From assembly GCA_902621165.1 (NCBI GenBank), contig CACNKX010000009.1, positions 1 to 36,685 of the forward strand: a DNA stretch of 36,685 nucleotides, read 5' to 3'. A program made the translations under genes and the position numbers. A model generated the notes under the pieces. It was given only the letters and a program-made list of their open reading frames with translations. It made no database searches and was not told where the DNA came from. Source of the stretch: an uncultured Alphaproteobacteria bacterium (GTDB lineage: Bacteria; Pseudomonadota; Alphaproteobacteria; HIMB59; GCA-002718135). Positions 1 to 8,684 of this stretch are shown one piece after another (within the stretch, counting starts at the first letter, position 1; each line of letters starts with the position of its first letter).

Positions 1-147
1 TATTGATAACTTACTAAAATTTGCATTAAAAAATAAGCTTGATAAGCTTTTATCATTTTTTATTTTGTTAGAATTTAAATCAATTATCATTTAATTTCTT
101 TAACTAATATAGATTTGGACAAATTTGTATAATAACATTTTTTATTT

Positions 148-224
148 TGGCGCGCCTGAGAAGAGTCGAACTCCTAACCTTATGATCCGTAGTCATACGC
201 TCTATCCAATTGAGCTACAGGCGC
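148..224 (-). tRNA. tRNA-Arg (anticodon ACG)
   Basis: Reading the minus strand gives a full cloverleaf. The acceptor stem GCGCCTG pairs with CAGGCGC, and the D arm and TTCGA T-arm are present. The anticodon stem TATGA/TCATA encloses the loop CTACGGA, so the anticodon is ACG. A discriminator G and an encoded CCA end the gene at 148. ACG is normally deaminated to ICG and reads CGN arginine codons. The gene is divergent from the SH3 protein gene at 255. Confidence 0.96.
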
Positions 225-254
225 TTAAAATATTATACACTTTAAATAAATCCT

Positions 255-842
255 ATGCTACTTTATAAAAATATTAGTATGCAAATTGTAATAGCATTCA
301 TTTCAATTATAATTTTTAGCCAAGTATGTAATGCAGATATTGGTAAAGAAACTGGTCTTGAAATTCCAAGGTATGTATCTTTAAAATCTAATGATGCAAA
401 TATTCGTGTTGGTCCAAGTAAAAATTATCCTATTGAAATTAAATTCATAAAAAAAAATTACCCCTTAAAAGTATTAGAAGAGTATGAAGATTGGAGAAAA
501 GTAGAAGATTTTCTGAAAAATTTTGGATGGATTCATAAAAGTTTAATATCCGGGACAAGAACAGGCATTGTTTTATCAAATGACAATAAAGCTATAAAAT
601 TATTAAACACTTTAAACGGTAATGTGATTGGAGAAATAGGAAAGGGAAATATTGTTTTTTTAGAAAAATGTAAAATTGATTGGTGCTTAGTGTCATTTGG
701 AAATTACAGAGGTTGGGTAGATAAAAAAAATATTTGGGGTATTAAAGAAAAAGAAAAGACTAATATTAACTTTTTCCAAAGATTTGAAGATTTATATTGG
801 AAGAGTGTTAACTCTATAATTGAAATTCAGAAAGGATTTTAA
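255..842 (+). CDS. Secreted tandem SH3-domain protein (SH3_4 type)
   Basis: This 195-residue protein is predicted to be exported. A hydrophobic N-terminal segment (about residues 9-27) ends near a plausible signal peptidase site after CNA. Residues 38-106 match the bacterial SH3_4 pattern common in alphaproteobacteria: YVSLKS, then N-x-RVGPS, a DW-RKV core, GWIHKSLISG and a final RTGIV. Residues 107-165 look like a second, more diverged SH3 repeat ending YRGWVDKKNIWGI. Such proteins usually bind or sense cell wall material in the periplasm, but no specific ligand can be read here. The ATG at 255 is used; an internal ATG at 279 would shorten the signal peptide and is possible. The gene ends four bases before the CCA end of the convergent tRNA-Gln gene. 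Confidence 0.85.
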   Translation: MLLYKNISMQIVIAFISIIIFSQVCNADIGKETGLEIPRYVSLKSNDANIRVGPSKNYPIEIKFIKKNYPLKVLEEYEDWRKVEDFLKNFGWIHKSLISGTRTGIVLSNDNKAIKLLNTLNGNVIGEIGKGNIVFLEKCKIDWCLVSFGNYRGWVDKKNIWGIKEKEKTNINFFQRFEDLYWKSVNSIIEIQKGF

Positions 843-845
843 ATT

Positions 846-920
846 TGGCTGGGGCGGTAGGATTCGAACCTACGAATGCCGACTCCAAAAACCGGTGCCT
901 TACCGCTTGGCGACGCCCCA
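846..920 (-). tRNA. tRNA-Gln (anticodon TTG)
   Basis: On the minus strand the acceptor stem TGGGGCG pairs with CGCCCCA and is followed by discriminator G and an encoded CCA. The D arm GCC-AAGCGGTAA-GGC and the T arm GTAGG-TTCGAAT-CCTAC are intact. The anticodon stem CCGGT/GTCGG, with two G-U pairs, encloses TTTTGGA, giving anticodon TTG. The body closely matches the pattern of enterobacterial tRNA-Gln as I recall it. Confidence 0.96.
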
Positions 921-1071
921 AATTATGATTACTCTCTAGTATTTAGCACAAAATAAGTCAAATTCTTCAAGTGCGACATTACCATAAAAAGGCATAAAAA
1001 GCAGGAAAAGCGATCCTTATTGATTCAAGGCAAGGGATTTACATTTTTAAAGCTAAACCTATTTAGTTTTT

Positions 1072-1761
1072 ATGAGAAAATTAATTACTATAATTTTATT
1101 CTTATCAATATTTTTACCAATTTCTCAGGTCAATGCGAACACAGAAAAATTGTACGAAAGACTTGTTAATGATTGGTCAACTATTTTCCCTGATGGGAAT
1201 AGAAATGCAGCAGGACCAAGATTTTTTAAATATATTTTAGATCAAAACTTAGAATATGAAGAGTTTATGCAATTTAACAAGTTATACTGTGCTGTTTCAG
1301 GTTCTATAATTCCTCCAGATGCTCAACCAGATGAAATTTTTCTTACCAATTTAGAAAATGATGAAAGAATTTGTGGTCAATATTACAAATGTTGTTGGCC
1401 TTGCTTATGCGATGTAATGAAATATTCAGAAACAAAAAAAATCAACATTGATTTTAAAGATCAATCAAAAGATATCTATACAATCGTTATTGATAATCCA
1501 TGTAATAAAAATGATTTTCCCGAACTTGTTAATAGAGATTATTTTTGTGAAGGTAATGAATTAAATAAAGAATATACATACTCAGTAGATAACAAACTTG
1601 TTATTGGTATTTTGCATAATGCAAAAATATGTGATGCTTACGATATAGATTATATAAAAAATGACCAGATAACAGGTCCTATGTGCGAAGCTAGAAATAG
1701 CATGCCCCCTGAAGAACTAAATTTTGGAATGGGTGACATTTTTATTAGATTGGCAAATTGA
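1072..1761 (+). CDS. Secreted Cys-rich protein of unknown function
   Basis: I do not recognise this 229-residue protein. It starts with a clear signal peptide (MRKLITIILFLSIFLP, cleavage probably after VNA near residue 22). The mature part has ten cysteines. Four are packed into a KCCWPCLCD motif near residues 107-115, and others lie at YC, RIC, NPC, FC, KIC and MC positions. That suggests a disulfide-rich or metal-binding periplasmic protein. The KCCWPCLCD cluster is the best handle for a family search. The stop codon overlaps the TTG start of the next gene (FG-GAP/ASPIC protein), so the two are probably translated as a pair. No strong ribosome binding site is visible upstream. Confidence 0.7.
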   Translation: MRKLITIILFLSIFLPISQVNANTEKLYERLVNDWSTIFPDGNRNAAGPRFFKYILDQNLEYEEFMQFNKLYCAVSGSIIPPDAQPDEIFLTNLENDERICGQYYKCCWPCLCDVMKYSETKKINIDFKDQSKDIYTIVIDNPCNKNDFPELVNRDYFCEGNELNKEYTYSVDNKLVIGILHNAKICDAYDIDYIKNDQITGPMCEARNSMPPEELNFGMGDIFIRLAN

Positions 1762-3188
1762 AAAAACTTGAAATGAGTAACTTAGTTTTTATTTTTATCT
1801 TATTAATATCTAGTATGGCCAAAGCAGAATTTTTTTCTAATATTTCAAATATAATTGAAAATAATAACGATCGATTAAGTTATGGAATTTCAGTAACTGA
1901 CTTTGATAAAGATGGAAATTATGAATTTATTGTTGCAGGTTTTGGTTACTCTAATCTAGCTCTTAGTTATAAAAATGGTAAACTAATTAATACAATTCAA
2001 GATCCTTTATTCGTTGATAACGATAGAAATACTATTGGTGTATCTGCTTGTGATATTGATCAGGATGGTTTTGAAGAAATTTATTTCTTAAATACTGATA
2101 CGTATAGCGGCGAAAAAAAATATTCTGATAGATTATTAGATAACAATAATAATATTTTCGATTATTTTGAGTTAGAAAGAAATTTACAAAATTTAAACTT
2201 AACCGCAGGTAGATCAGTTGTTTGTGTAGATAGAAATGGATCGGGAAAATATGGCATATATGTTGCTAATTATGGTGGACCTACTAGATTTTATGAAATT
2301 GAAGAAAATGAAATTAAAGACTTAGCGCCAATTCTTGGTATTGATAAAATAACTGGGGGAAGAGCTGTTATCTCAGGACATATAGTTTCTGATAATATGG
2401 ATATATTTGCAGCTAATGAGAGAGGTCCAAATTTTTTATACAAAAATAATAATGGTAATTTTAATGATATTGCGATTGAAAAAAATGTTCAAGATACCTT
2501 TCAAAATGGGCGAGGAACTGCTTTAACTGATTTTTTGTATAGAGGCGAACTTGATATTATAACAAGTAACTGGGAAGGTTATCATCGTATTTTTGTAAAA
2601 CAAAAAGAATCATTTCTCGATATGTCTTCATTAGATTTTAGATCACCAAGTAGAATACGAACAGTTATTTCAGCTGATTTTGATAATGATGGTTATGATG
2701 AAATTTTTTTAAATAATATTGGCCAACCAAATAAGCTATTTCGTATTATTGATGAAGGAAAGCTTGAAGAAATTAAATTAGATGAAGCACTTGAAGCACA
2801 AGGTCTAGGAACTGGTGCAGCTGTTGCCGATATTGATGGAGATGGAATTTTAGAATTACTTATTTCTCACGGTGAATCTGGTGCTCAGCCGCTTAGTTTA
2901 TTTAAGGCAAATGTATCAAATACAAATTTTATTAGAATCAAACCTCTCAATACCTTTGGTGCCCCAGCTAGAGGTGCAACTGTTACCTTACATACAAATT
3001 TAAGAAATCATGCAAAGACTATTGATGCAGGCTCAGGATATTTATGTCAAATGGAACCAGTAGCACATTATGGTTTACGTGAAGGTGAAGTAATTAAAAA
3101 TGTATCAATCAAATGGACGAATGGTACAGTTGATCGTTATGAAATTAATGATATAGATAATACTTTCGAATTTAAACAAGGAATATAA
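1758..3188 (+). CDS. Secreted FG-GAP/VCBS repeat protein with C-terminal ASPIC/UnbV domain (CRTAC-like)
   Basis: The 476-residue protein has a signal peptide ending near MAKAEF (about residue 24). Successive beta-propeller repeats carry calcium-binding-like D-x-D-x-D/N-G loops: DFDKDG, DIDQDG, DFDNDG and DIDGDG, each followed by a hydrophobic strand. Residues from about 390 to the end match the ASPIC/UnbV domain (GAPARGATV, then GSGYLCQMEP, HYGLREGE and IKWTNGT). Proteins of this kind are exported and found in many marine bacteria, with poorly known roles in adhesion or binding. The likely start is TTG at 1758, which overlaps the previous stop by four bases; an in-frame ATG at 1773 would also preserve the signal peptide. 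Confidence 0.85.
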   Translation: MKKLEMSNLVFIFILLISSMAKAEFFSNISNIIENNNDRLSYGISVTDFDKDGNYEFIVAGFGYSNLALSYKNGKLINTIQDPLFVDNDRNTIGVSACDIDQDGFEEIYFLNTDTYSGEKKYSDRLLDNNNNIFDYFELERNLQNLNLTAGRSVVCVDRNGSGKYGIYVANYGGPTRFYEIEENEIKDLAPILGIDKITGGRAVISGHIVSDNMDIFAANERGPNFLYKNNNGNFNDIAIEKNVQDTFQNGRGTALTDFLYRGELDIITSNWEGYHRIFVKQKESFLDMSSLDFRSPSRIRTVISADFDNDGYDEIFLNNIGQPNKLFRIIDEGKLEEIKLDEALEAQGLGTGAAVADIDGDGILELLISHGESGAQPLSLFKANVSNTNFIRIKPLNTFGAPARGATVTLHTNLRNHAKTIDAGSGYLCQMEPVAHYGLREGEVIKNVSIKWTNGTVDRYEINDIDNTFEFKQGI

Positions 3189-3193
3189 TTTAA

Positions 3194-3652
3194 ATGTCTG
3201 TTGCCGAAACACTAAAAAAACCAGCTCCACGTTTTCATTGGAATTGTAAACATACATGGAGAAGAAGTGCTAAAAATACTGCTTGGTGTTTGTTAGGATG
3301 TAGTATTGGCGATTTTGGAACCATACTCTATTTTCAATTAACTGGAATTCCTTGGTCTACTCTTTATATTATGATCCTAGCAATCATTAATGGTATTATT
3401 ACTAGCATCATTTTAGAGACTGTCGTTTTATCAAGACAAATGATTATCAGCAAAGCTTTTAAAACAGCCATAGGAATGAGTTTAATTTCAATGGTGTCTA
3501 TGGAAATAGCTATGAATGCAGTTGACTGGATTATTATGGGTGGCGCTAAACTTGTATGGTGGGTAATACCTATAATGCTTCTCGCAGGCTTTTTAACGCC
3601 ATGGCCATATAATTATTACAGATTAAAAAAATATAATATTGCCTGCCATTAA
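3194..3652 (+). CDS. DUF4396-like integral membrane protein
   Basis: This 152-residue protein has a short cytoplasmic N-terminus followed by four hydrophobic stretches (about residues 30-52, 56-80, 92-112 and 120-137). The pattern W-x-x-A-x-x-N-T-AWCLLGCSIGD, a central segment ending ILETVVLSRQM, and a C-terminal GFLTPWPYNYYRLKK resemble the DUF4396 family of small membrane proteins. The family has no established function. It starts five bases after the FG-GAP gene and may be co-transcribed with it. The family call rests on motif memory and could be wrong; membrane location is secure. Confidence 0.65.
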   Translation: MSVAETLKKPAPRFHWNCKHTWRRSAKNTAWCLLGCSIGDFGTILYFQLTGIPWSTLYIMILAIINGIITSIILETVVLSRQMIISKAFKTAIGMSLISMVSMEIAMNAVDWIIMGGAKLVWWVIPIMLLAGFLTPWPYNYYRLKKYNIACH

Positions 3653-3709
3653 TTAAATTAATTCACAAACGAATATTGAAATTAGTTTAAACAAACATAT
3701 CTGATTTTG

Positions 3710-4174
3710 ATGATTAGAATATTACTTACATTATTATTTATTAGTTCTGGTGTATTTGCTGCTGCAAGTTCAGACGACAGTAGCTCAAGTATGTCTGCAG
3801 GTGAACAAGTTACTAAGCTTTACGATAAAGCGTATGAATTGGTTTATTACAAGAAATTTGATAAATCGGTCAAATTGCTTGAAAAAATGGCTAAGCGTAA
3901 AGATCTTGGTGATAAAAAAGCTGATGTATATAATTTACTTGGATTTAGTTACAGAAAACATAGTGAGCCAAATTTAGACAAAGCTTTCGAAGCATATCAA
4001 ATTGCATTAGAAGCAAACCCTGAACATTTAGGGGCACACGAATATCTAGGTGAGCTTTACATCACACTTGGAAAGATTAATAAAGCAAATGAAATGTTAT
4101 TAAAGTTAGAAACTTTAGCTGGAACTAATTCTATGGAATATAGAAAATTAAAATCAGCAATTGATAATTCATAA
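3710..4174 (+). CDS. Periplasmic tetratricopeptide-repeat protein
   Basis: The 154-residue protein has a signal peptide (MIRILLTLLFISSGVFAAAS) followed by a Ser-rich linker. Two TPR units then follow: one spans A-DVYNLLGFSYRKHSEPNLDKAFEAYQIALEANPEHLGAHEYLG, the other ELYITLGKINKANEMLLKLE. A preceding YDKAYELVYYKKFDKSVKLLEKM helix pair is probably a third, looser unit. TPRs bind partner proteins; no partner is named by the context. I use the ATG at 3710 rather than the TTG immediately before it. A possible promoter (TTGAAA at 3676, 16 bases, TATCTG at 3698) would place the transcript start almost on the ATG. A hairpin follows the stop codon. Confidence 0.8.
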   Translation: MIRILLTLLFISSGVFAAASSDDSSSSMSAGEQVTKLYDKAYELVYYKKFDKSVKLLEKMAKRKDLGDKKADVYNLLGFSYRKHSEPNLDKAFEAYQIALEANPEHLGAHEYLGELYITLGKINKANEMLLKLETLAGTNSMEYRKLKSAIDNS

Positions 4175-4181
4175 CTATTAC

Positions 4182-4205
4182 AATTGCTCTTTATGAAGAG
4201 CAATT
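4182..4205 (+). terminator. Perfect 10-bp hairpin between TPR and DUF4149 genes
   Basis: AATTGCTCTT and AAGAGCAATT pair perfectly around a TATG loop. Only three T residues follow, so it is a weak candidate for an intrinsic terminator. Its 3' arm ends six bases before the ATG of the next gene at 4212. It may instead protect the upstream transcript end or limit ribosome access to the downstream start. Confidence 0.45.
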
Positions 4206-4211
4206 TAACCT

Positions 4212-4640
4212 ATGATAATTTATACTCTTAATTTTTTATTAGCAGTCTTAATAGGATCTATGACGTTCTTTATGGCTGTTGTCTCACCCTCAATCTTTGC
4301 CACTTTAAGTACTAATGCTAGCAGTAAATTGTTAAGAAGAATTTTTCCTCGAATGTTTTTATTTGGATTTATAATAGCCATTTTATCTATAGTCCTTTGT
4401 TATATTTCAGTTAATATTTTAAATTCTATTTTATTAATAATTGTGGCTATAAGTTTTATTATTAATAGAAATTATTTAACACCTAAAATTAATGATTTTA
4501 GAGATAAAGAATTGAAAGGTGATAAAAAAGCATCTTCAAGTTTTAAATATTTGCATTTGCTTTCAGTTTTATTATTTGTATTGAATTTTTTTATTTTAAT
4601 TGGGATCTTGATTAATAACTACTTTAATTATAATTTATAA
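4212..4640 (+). CDS. DUF4149/TMEM205-like membrane protein
   Basis: This 142-residue protein has four predicted membrane helices (about residues 4-27, 47-64, 66-83 and 114-136). Family features can be seen: an N-terminal F-x-A-VVSPSIFATL segment, an RRIFPRMF loop, and a conserved cytosolic stretch NYLTPKINDFRDK with GDKKASSSFKYLHLLSVLL after it. These match the DUF4149 (TMEM205-like) family, whose function is not established. The 3' end overlaps the convergent pdeM gene by 13 bases. Confidence 0.75.
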   Translation: MIIYTLNFLLAVLIGSMTFFMAVVSPSIFATLSTNASSKLLRRIFPRMFLFGFIIAILSIVLCYISVNILNSILLIIVAISFIINRNYLTPKINDFRDKELKGDKKASSSFKYLHLLSVLLFVLNFFILIGILINNYFNYNL

Positions 4641-5281
4641 ACTTTATCCTGTCCAACAGGATAAATACTCAAATTATTCTTACCTAATACATCACTTATT
4701 TGTTTAGAATGGATATCCAATCCACCCGTTAAAATTCCAAAACTTGGTAAAATGAATATTTTTTCATTATGTACAAAACATGTTTTAAAAATAGTTTTCC
4801 CTCTGTGTGAAATTTTTACCTTTGGATGATAGTGACCACAAATTTGAAATAAGGATGTTTCGATAGGTATGTGTGTAAATAAAAATTTTTCAATTTTGTA
4901 ATTTGTAAAATTTTTAATACCTTCAATTTGTATATTTTTATCATGATTACCCTTGATCCATATGAAATCAGTATTTTTCATATATTGACTAAGATTTTTA
5001 TAATCTTGATCTTTTATACTCAAAGTTGAAAAAACATCGTGTAATAAATCACCAACTACAATTAAATTACTTGGTTTAATCTTATCTAAACTAACAAAAA
5101 TTTTATTTAATATTTCTTTTGTATCATACGGAGGTAAGAATTGTTTATTCTTTGCATAACTAATAGATTTTCCTATATGTAAATCTGATACGATCAGGGT
5201 ATTTAGTCTTTTCCAATAAAGAGATTTATTTGGGTAAGCATGAAATTCTTCATTGCCAAAATTAATTAATTGATAGTACAT
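4628..5281 (-). CDS. pdeM: Ligase-associated DNA damage response endonuclease PdeM
   Basis: A 217-residue calcineurin-like metallophosphoesterase. All metal-binding motifs are present in order: SDLHIG (D33, H35), VGDLLHD (D78 region), KGNHD (N112, H113), the FTHIP histidine (H137) and CGHYHP (H150, H152). Family members belong to a four-gene repair module with a DEXH helicase, an MBL exonuclease and an ATP-dependent ligase, and all four lie together here. It probably cuts damaged DNA in the cytoplasm. The start overlaps the end of the helicase gene by 20 bases, so translation is probably coupled. Confidence 0.92.
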   Translation of the reverse strand: MYYQLINFGNEEFHAYPNKSLYWKRLNTLIVSDLHIGKSISYAKNKQFLPPYDTKEILNKIFVSLDKIKPSNLIVVGDLLHDVFSTLSIKDQDYKNLSQYMKNTDFIWIKGNHDKNIQIEGIKNFTNYKIEKFLFTHIPIETSLFQICGHYHPKVKISHRGKTIFKTCFVHNEKIFILPSFGILTGGLDIHSKQISDVLGKNNLSIYPVGQDKVYKL

Positions 5282-7712
5282 TAGCCTCTTTTAATATTTC
5301 ATTTTCTAAATCCTCTAAAATATATTCATCAGTTTCCTTTTTTGATAAATTTTCTCTATTTATTTCAAGAATAATTGGAACAGCCAATGGTGAGATACTT
5401 GTGAGTTTTTTTAATATAATTTTTTTATCAATTTTTTTTAAGATTTCTCTAAGTCTATCATAATCAATCATATTCTTTTTTGCGTCTTCATATGATGATT
5501 TTAGAAGAATGTGATCTGGTTCATTTTTTTTTAATACTGTATAAATTAGATCGGAACTAAATAAAACTTGCTTCCCAGTTTTTTCCATCCCTGGCAACCT
5601 TCTTTCTATTAAACAAGATATAATTGCATTGTCTCTAAACAATCTTTTGACTATTGAAGTTTCTTCAAGATAATTATCCAAATGTTTATCTAATAATCCT
5701 AAATTTAGAATTGTTTTAATTTCTTTAACTTCTTTTAACGACCATAAAACAATAGCATAATCATTAGCGACAAAACCTAGAGGTTTATAGTTAAATTCTT
5801 TAAAACCTCTCAGCAATAAAAATCCTAGTGTTTGATTGGCATGCCATCCTGCAAAAGTATAGATAACAGTATAAAAATTTTTTTTTCGAGGGAATTGTTC
5901 GACTAGATATTCATCTTTTTTAGGAATTTTAGATATATATTTTTGTCTTTTTAACCATTCAGTAATTTGCTCTGGATATAAATCCCACATATTACTTTTT
6001 GCCAACAAAGCCCTAACTGAGTTAGCCAAATTTGTTGATAATGGCATTCTGCCTCCAGAGTATGATGGAATTTTTGAAATTAAAGATTTACTTCTTTTAA
6101 CTTGTACTAAATTATTTTTCATTGATTGAAATTCTAGTACTTGACCAGCAAATATAAATGAATCACCTTGAGAAAGATTTTGAATAAAAACTTCTTCTAT
6201 ATTCCCTAACGTTTTTGTTCCAAGTTTTATTTTTAACATCGGATTTTCAATTATTGTTCCAACATTCATGCGATATTTTCGTGTTTCTCTTTTATTTACT
6301 AACTTATAAATATTTTTATTTTCTTTCAGTTGGAAGATTCTCTTAAATTGATCATAATTTTTTAAAATATATCCGCCATCTTGTATGAGATTAATCAATT
6401 GTTTAAAATCATTAAGTTTTAATTTTTTGTATGGATATGCTTTGATAATTTCTTTGTAGAGATCATTGATATTAAATTGCCCCGCACAAGCCGTTGCAAA
6501 AATATGTTGAGCTACAACATCAAAACTTCCTTCTTTTAAATCTATTTTATCTAAATTATTTTTTTTTATTTCTTCAATAGCAGCTTTTGCTTCGATAAAT
6601 TCAAAACGATTAGTGGGTACTAAAATTGCTTTTGAAGGTGTATTTAAATTATGATTTGATCTTCCTACACGCTGTAATAATCTATTAATTCCTTTAGTTG
6701 CTCCAACTTGAATAATTTTTTCGACATCTCCATAATCTAATCCAAGCTCTAAAGAAGAGGTAGCAACAACACAGTCAACTAATCCTTTGCTAAGATTATT
6801 TTCTACTTTTAAACGTAGGTTTTTTTCTAATGAACCATGGTGAACAGCAATTTTTAATTTTTTCTTATTAATTAGCCATAAGTTTTTAAACATATATTCG
6901 GCTTGCGCCCTCGTATTAACAAAAATAATAGTTAATTTTGATTTCATTATTTCTTTATAGATTTCATTAATAGAATACGTAGCCATATGACCAGACCAAG
7001 GAATACGTTCTTTTGATTCTAGAATTTTAATCTTAGGTAAAACTGAATTTTCATAAGAAACTATTTTTGGTTTTTTGCGGCAAAGCCATTTTTTGGCGTC
7101 TTGTTTATTCTTGAGAGTTGCAGACAAACCTATTCGTTGTAAATTTGGAGAGAAAGTTTGTAGTCTTTCAATATTTAAACTTAGAAGATCAGCTCTCTTA
7201 TTATCCAAAAAAGTGTGTATCTCATCAATAATTATATATTTTAGATTGTGAAAAAATTCTTTTGCATTCTCATACGAATTTAACAATGCTAGTGACTCTG
7301 GAGTTGTAATAAGGATATTAGGAGGTTTTTGTTTTTGTTTTTGTTTTTTATATGGTGTTGTGTCTCCTGTTCTTACTTGAAATGAAATATTTAAATCAAG
7401 CTCTTTAATAGGTTTCTCTAAATTTCTCACAATATCGTTGGCAAGAGATTTTAATGGAGAAATATAGAGAGTATGAAGACCTTTAAATTTTGTTAATTTT
7501 ATTAAATCATCTATTGGATTAATAAACCCTGTTAACGTTTTGCCAGCACCAGTAGGAGCAAATACAACAACATCAGACCCAGTTCGAACATAATGAAAGG
7601 TTTCAATTTGATGAGGAAACCAGGACCATTTTTTTTTCTTCATCCACTTGTTTAAGGGGTGTAATAATAAGGGATTCGATTTATTTATATTCATATGGAT
7701 TTCATTAACCAT
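5262..7712 (-). CDS. Ligase-associated DEXH-box DNA helicase (Lhr-like)
   Basis: This 816-residue superfamily 2 helicase carries Walker A APTGAGKT (52-59), TPES (about 137-140), DEIH (163-166) and motif III SAT (197-199). Helicase motifs V-VI follow, around LELGLDYGDV and QRVGRSNH. The long C-terminal part resembles the Lhr core region. Length (about 810-830) and context fit the ligase-associated DEXH helicase family, a probable 3'-5' translocase opening damaged DNA for PdeM and the exonuclease. Two start codons are possible. ATG at 7712 overlaps the divergent exonuclease ORF by 18 bases; ATG at 7694 lies exactly next to the exonuclease ATG. Family members begin close to the LLHPLNKW segment, so the shorter form would be complete. 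Confidence 0.93.
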   Translation of the reverse strand: MVNEIHMNINKSNPLLLHPLNKWMKKKKWSWFPHQIETFHYVRTGSDVVVFAPTGAGKTLTGFINPIDDLIKLTKFKGLHTLYISPLKSLANDIVRNLEKPIKELDLNISFQVRTGDTTPYKKQKQKQKPPNILITTPESLALLNSYENAKEFFHNLKYIIIDEIHTFLDNKRADLLSLNIERLQTFSPNLQRIGLSATLKNKQDAKKWLCRKKPKIVSYENSVLPKIKILESKERIPWSGHMATYSINEIYKEIMKSKLTIIFVNTRAQAEYMFKNLWLINKKKLKIAVHHGSLEKNLRLKVENNLSKGLVDCVVATSSLELGLDYGDVEKIIQVGATKGINRLLQRVGRSNHNLNTPSKAILVPTNRFEFIEAKAAIEEIKKNNLDKIDLKEGSFDVVAQHIFATACAGQFNINDLYKEIIKAYPYKKLKLNDFKQLINLIQDGGYILKNYDQFKRIFQLKENKNIYKLVNKRETRKYRMNVGTIIENPMLKIKLGTKTLGNIEEVFIQNLSQGDSFIFAGQVLEFQSMKNNLVQVKRSKSLISKIPSYSGGRMPLSTNLANSVRALLAKSNMWDLYPEQITEWLKRQKYISKIPKKDEYLVEQFPRKKNFYTVIYTFAGWHANQTLGFLLLRGFKEFNYKPLGFVANDYAIVLWSLKEVKEIKTILNLGLLDKHLDNYLEETSIVKRLFRDNAIISCLIERRLPGMEKTGKQVLFSSDLIYTVLKKNEPDHILLKSSYEDAKKNMIDYDRLREILKKIDKKIILKKLTSISPLAVPIILEINRENLSKKETDEYILEDLENEILKEANVLSIN

Positions 7713-8684
7713 CAGCTATTTATCAAAGATATAAATGTACATATAGATCCAATATTGCCGAAAAAAACAGCAATTATTACACATGGTCACGCAGATCACG
7801 CCCGATTTGGACACGATCATGTTATTGCTACTAGGCAAACAATAGACATAATGAAAATTCGCTACGGAGATAAATGTGCAAAGAAATTTACTCCTCTTAG
7901 ATACGGACAAAAATACTCAATTAAAAACTATGATTTTACACTTCACCCTGCTGGACATATTTTAGGGAGTGCTCAAGTTTTAGTTGAAAAAAATAATCAT
8001 CGTTTAGTCATCACAGGTGATTATAAAGTAGGAAAAGATGAAACATGTAAAAATTTCAAACTGGTTAAATGTGACACTTTAATTACCGAAGCAACATTTG
8101 GCTTACCCATATTTCAACATCCAGATCCCAAAGATGAAATTCAAAAACTCATACGATCTGTAAAGATAAATAAAAATAATTGTCATATTGTTGGTGCGTA
8201 TGCTCTTGGCAAAGCACAAAGAGTAATGAATCTTTTACGCCAGCAGAAATATAATGAGACCATTTATATTCATGGCTCTCTAGAAAAGTTATGCCAATAT
8301 TATTCAAAAGAAAAAATTAATATTGGAAAGTTTGAAAAAGTCTCTTCAAAAGATAAAAACTTTTATGAGGGTAAAATAATTATTGCCCCTCCTTCAGCTT
8401 TAAAGGATCGTTGGTCAAGACGATTTCCTAATCCTATTATTTGCATGGCAAGTGGATGGATGACTGTTAAGCAAAGAGCAAAACAACAAGGTATTGAATT
8501 GCCGTTAGTTATTAGTGATCATAGCGATTGGAATGAATTATTAGATACAATTAAAAAATCAAAAGCGAAAAATATTCTTATTACACACGGTCAGGAAGAT
8601 GCTTTAGTTTATTATTGTAAGAAACAAAATCTTGTTTCAAAGCCCCTTTCCATTCAAGGAAGAAGTGATGAGGAAATAGAATGA
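7695..8684 (+). CDS. Ligase-associated MBL-fold DNA exonuclease
   Basis: A 329-residue metallo-beta-lactamase/beta-CASP-type nuclease. Zinc ligands are visible in HGHADH (H30, H32, D34, H35), H88 (HPAGHILGSAQ), D109 (VITGDY) and the E132 region (TEATFG). A C-terminal ITHG (near 296) completes the site. It matches the exonuclease of the ligase-associated repair module. The stop overlaps the ligase ATG by four bases (ATGA), a typical coupled pair. The ATG at 7695 is part of CATATG, shared back-to-back with the possible helicase start. Confidence 0.92.
   Translation: MDFINHQLFIKDINVHIDPILPKKTAIITHGHADHARFGHDHVIATRQTIDIMKIRYGDKCAKKFTPLRYGQKYSIKNYDFTLHPAGHILGSAQVLVEKNNHRLVITGDYKVGKDETCKNFKLVKCDTLITEATFGLPIFQHPDPKDEIQKLIRSVKINKNNCHIVGAYALGKAQRVMNLLRQQKYNETIYIHGSLEKLCQYYSKEKINIGKFEKVSSKDKNFYEGKIIIAPPSALKDRWSRRFPNPIICMASGWMTVKQRAKQQGIELPLVISDHSDWNELLDTIKKSKAKNILITHGQEDALVYYCKKQNLVSKPLSIQGRSDEEIE

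Noticed and set aside
1..147. AT-rich segment with two AAGCTT sites and a minus-strand open frame from an ATG at 56 to the window edge.
   Set aside because: Only about 18 codons are visible and the composition is random-looking; it may be the start of a gene outside the window but cannot be supported.
7326..7349. Repeated TTTTTG units giving a Lys-Gln run in the helicase.
   Set aside because: A short low-complexity tract inside an intact coding frame; no sign of phase variation beyond the repeat itself.
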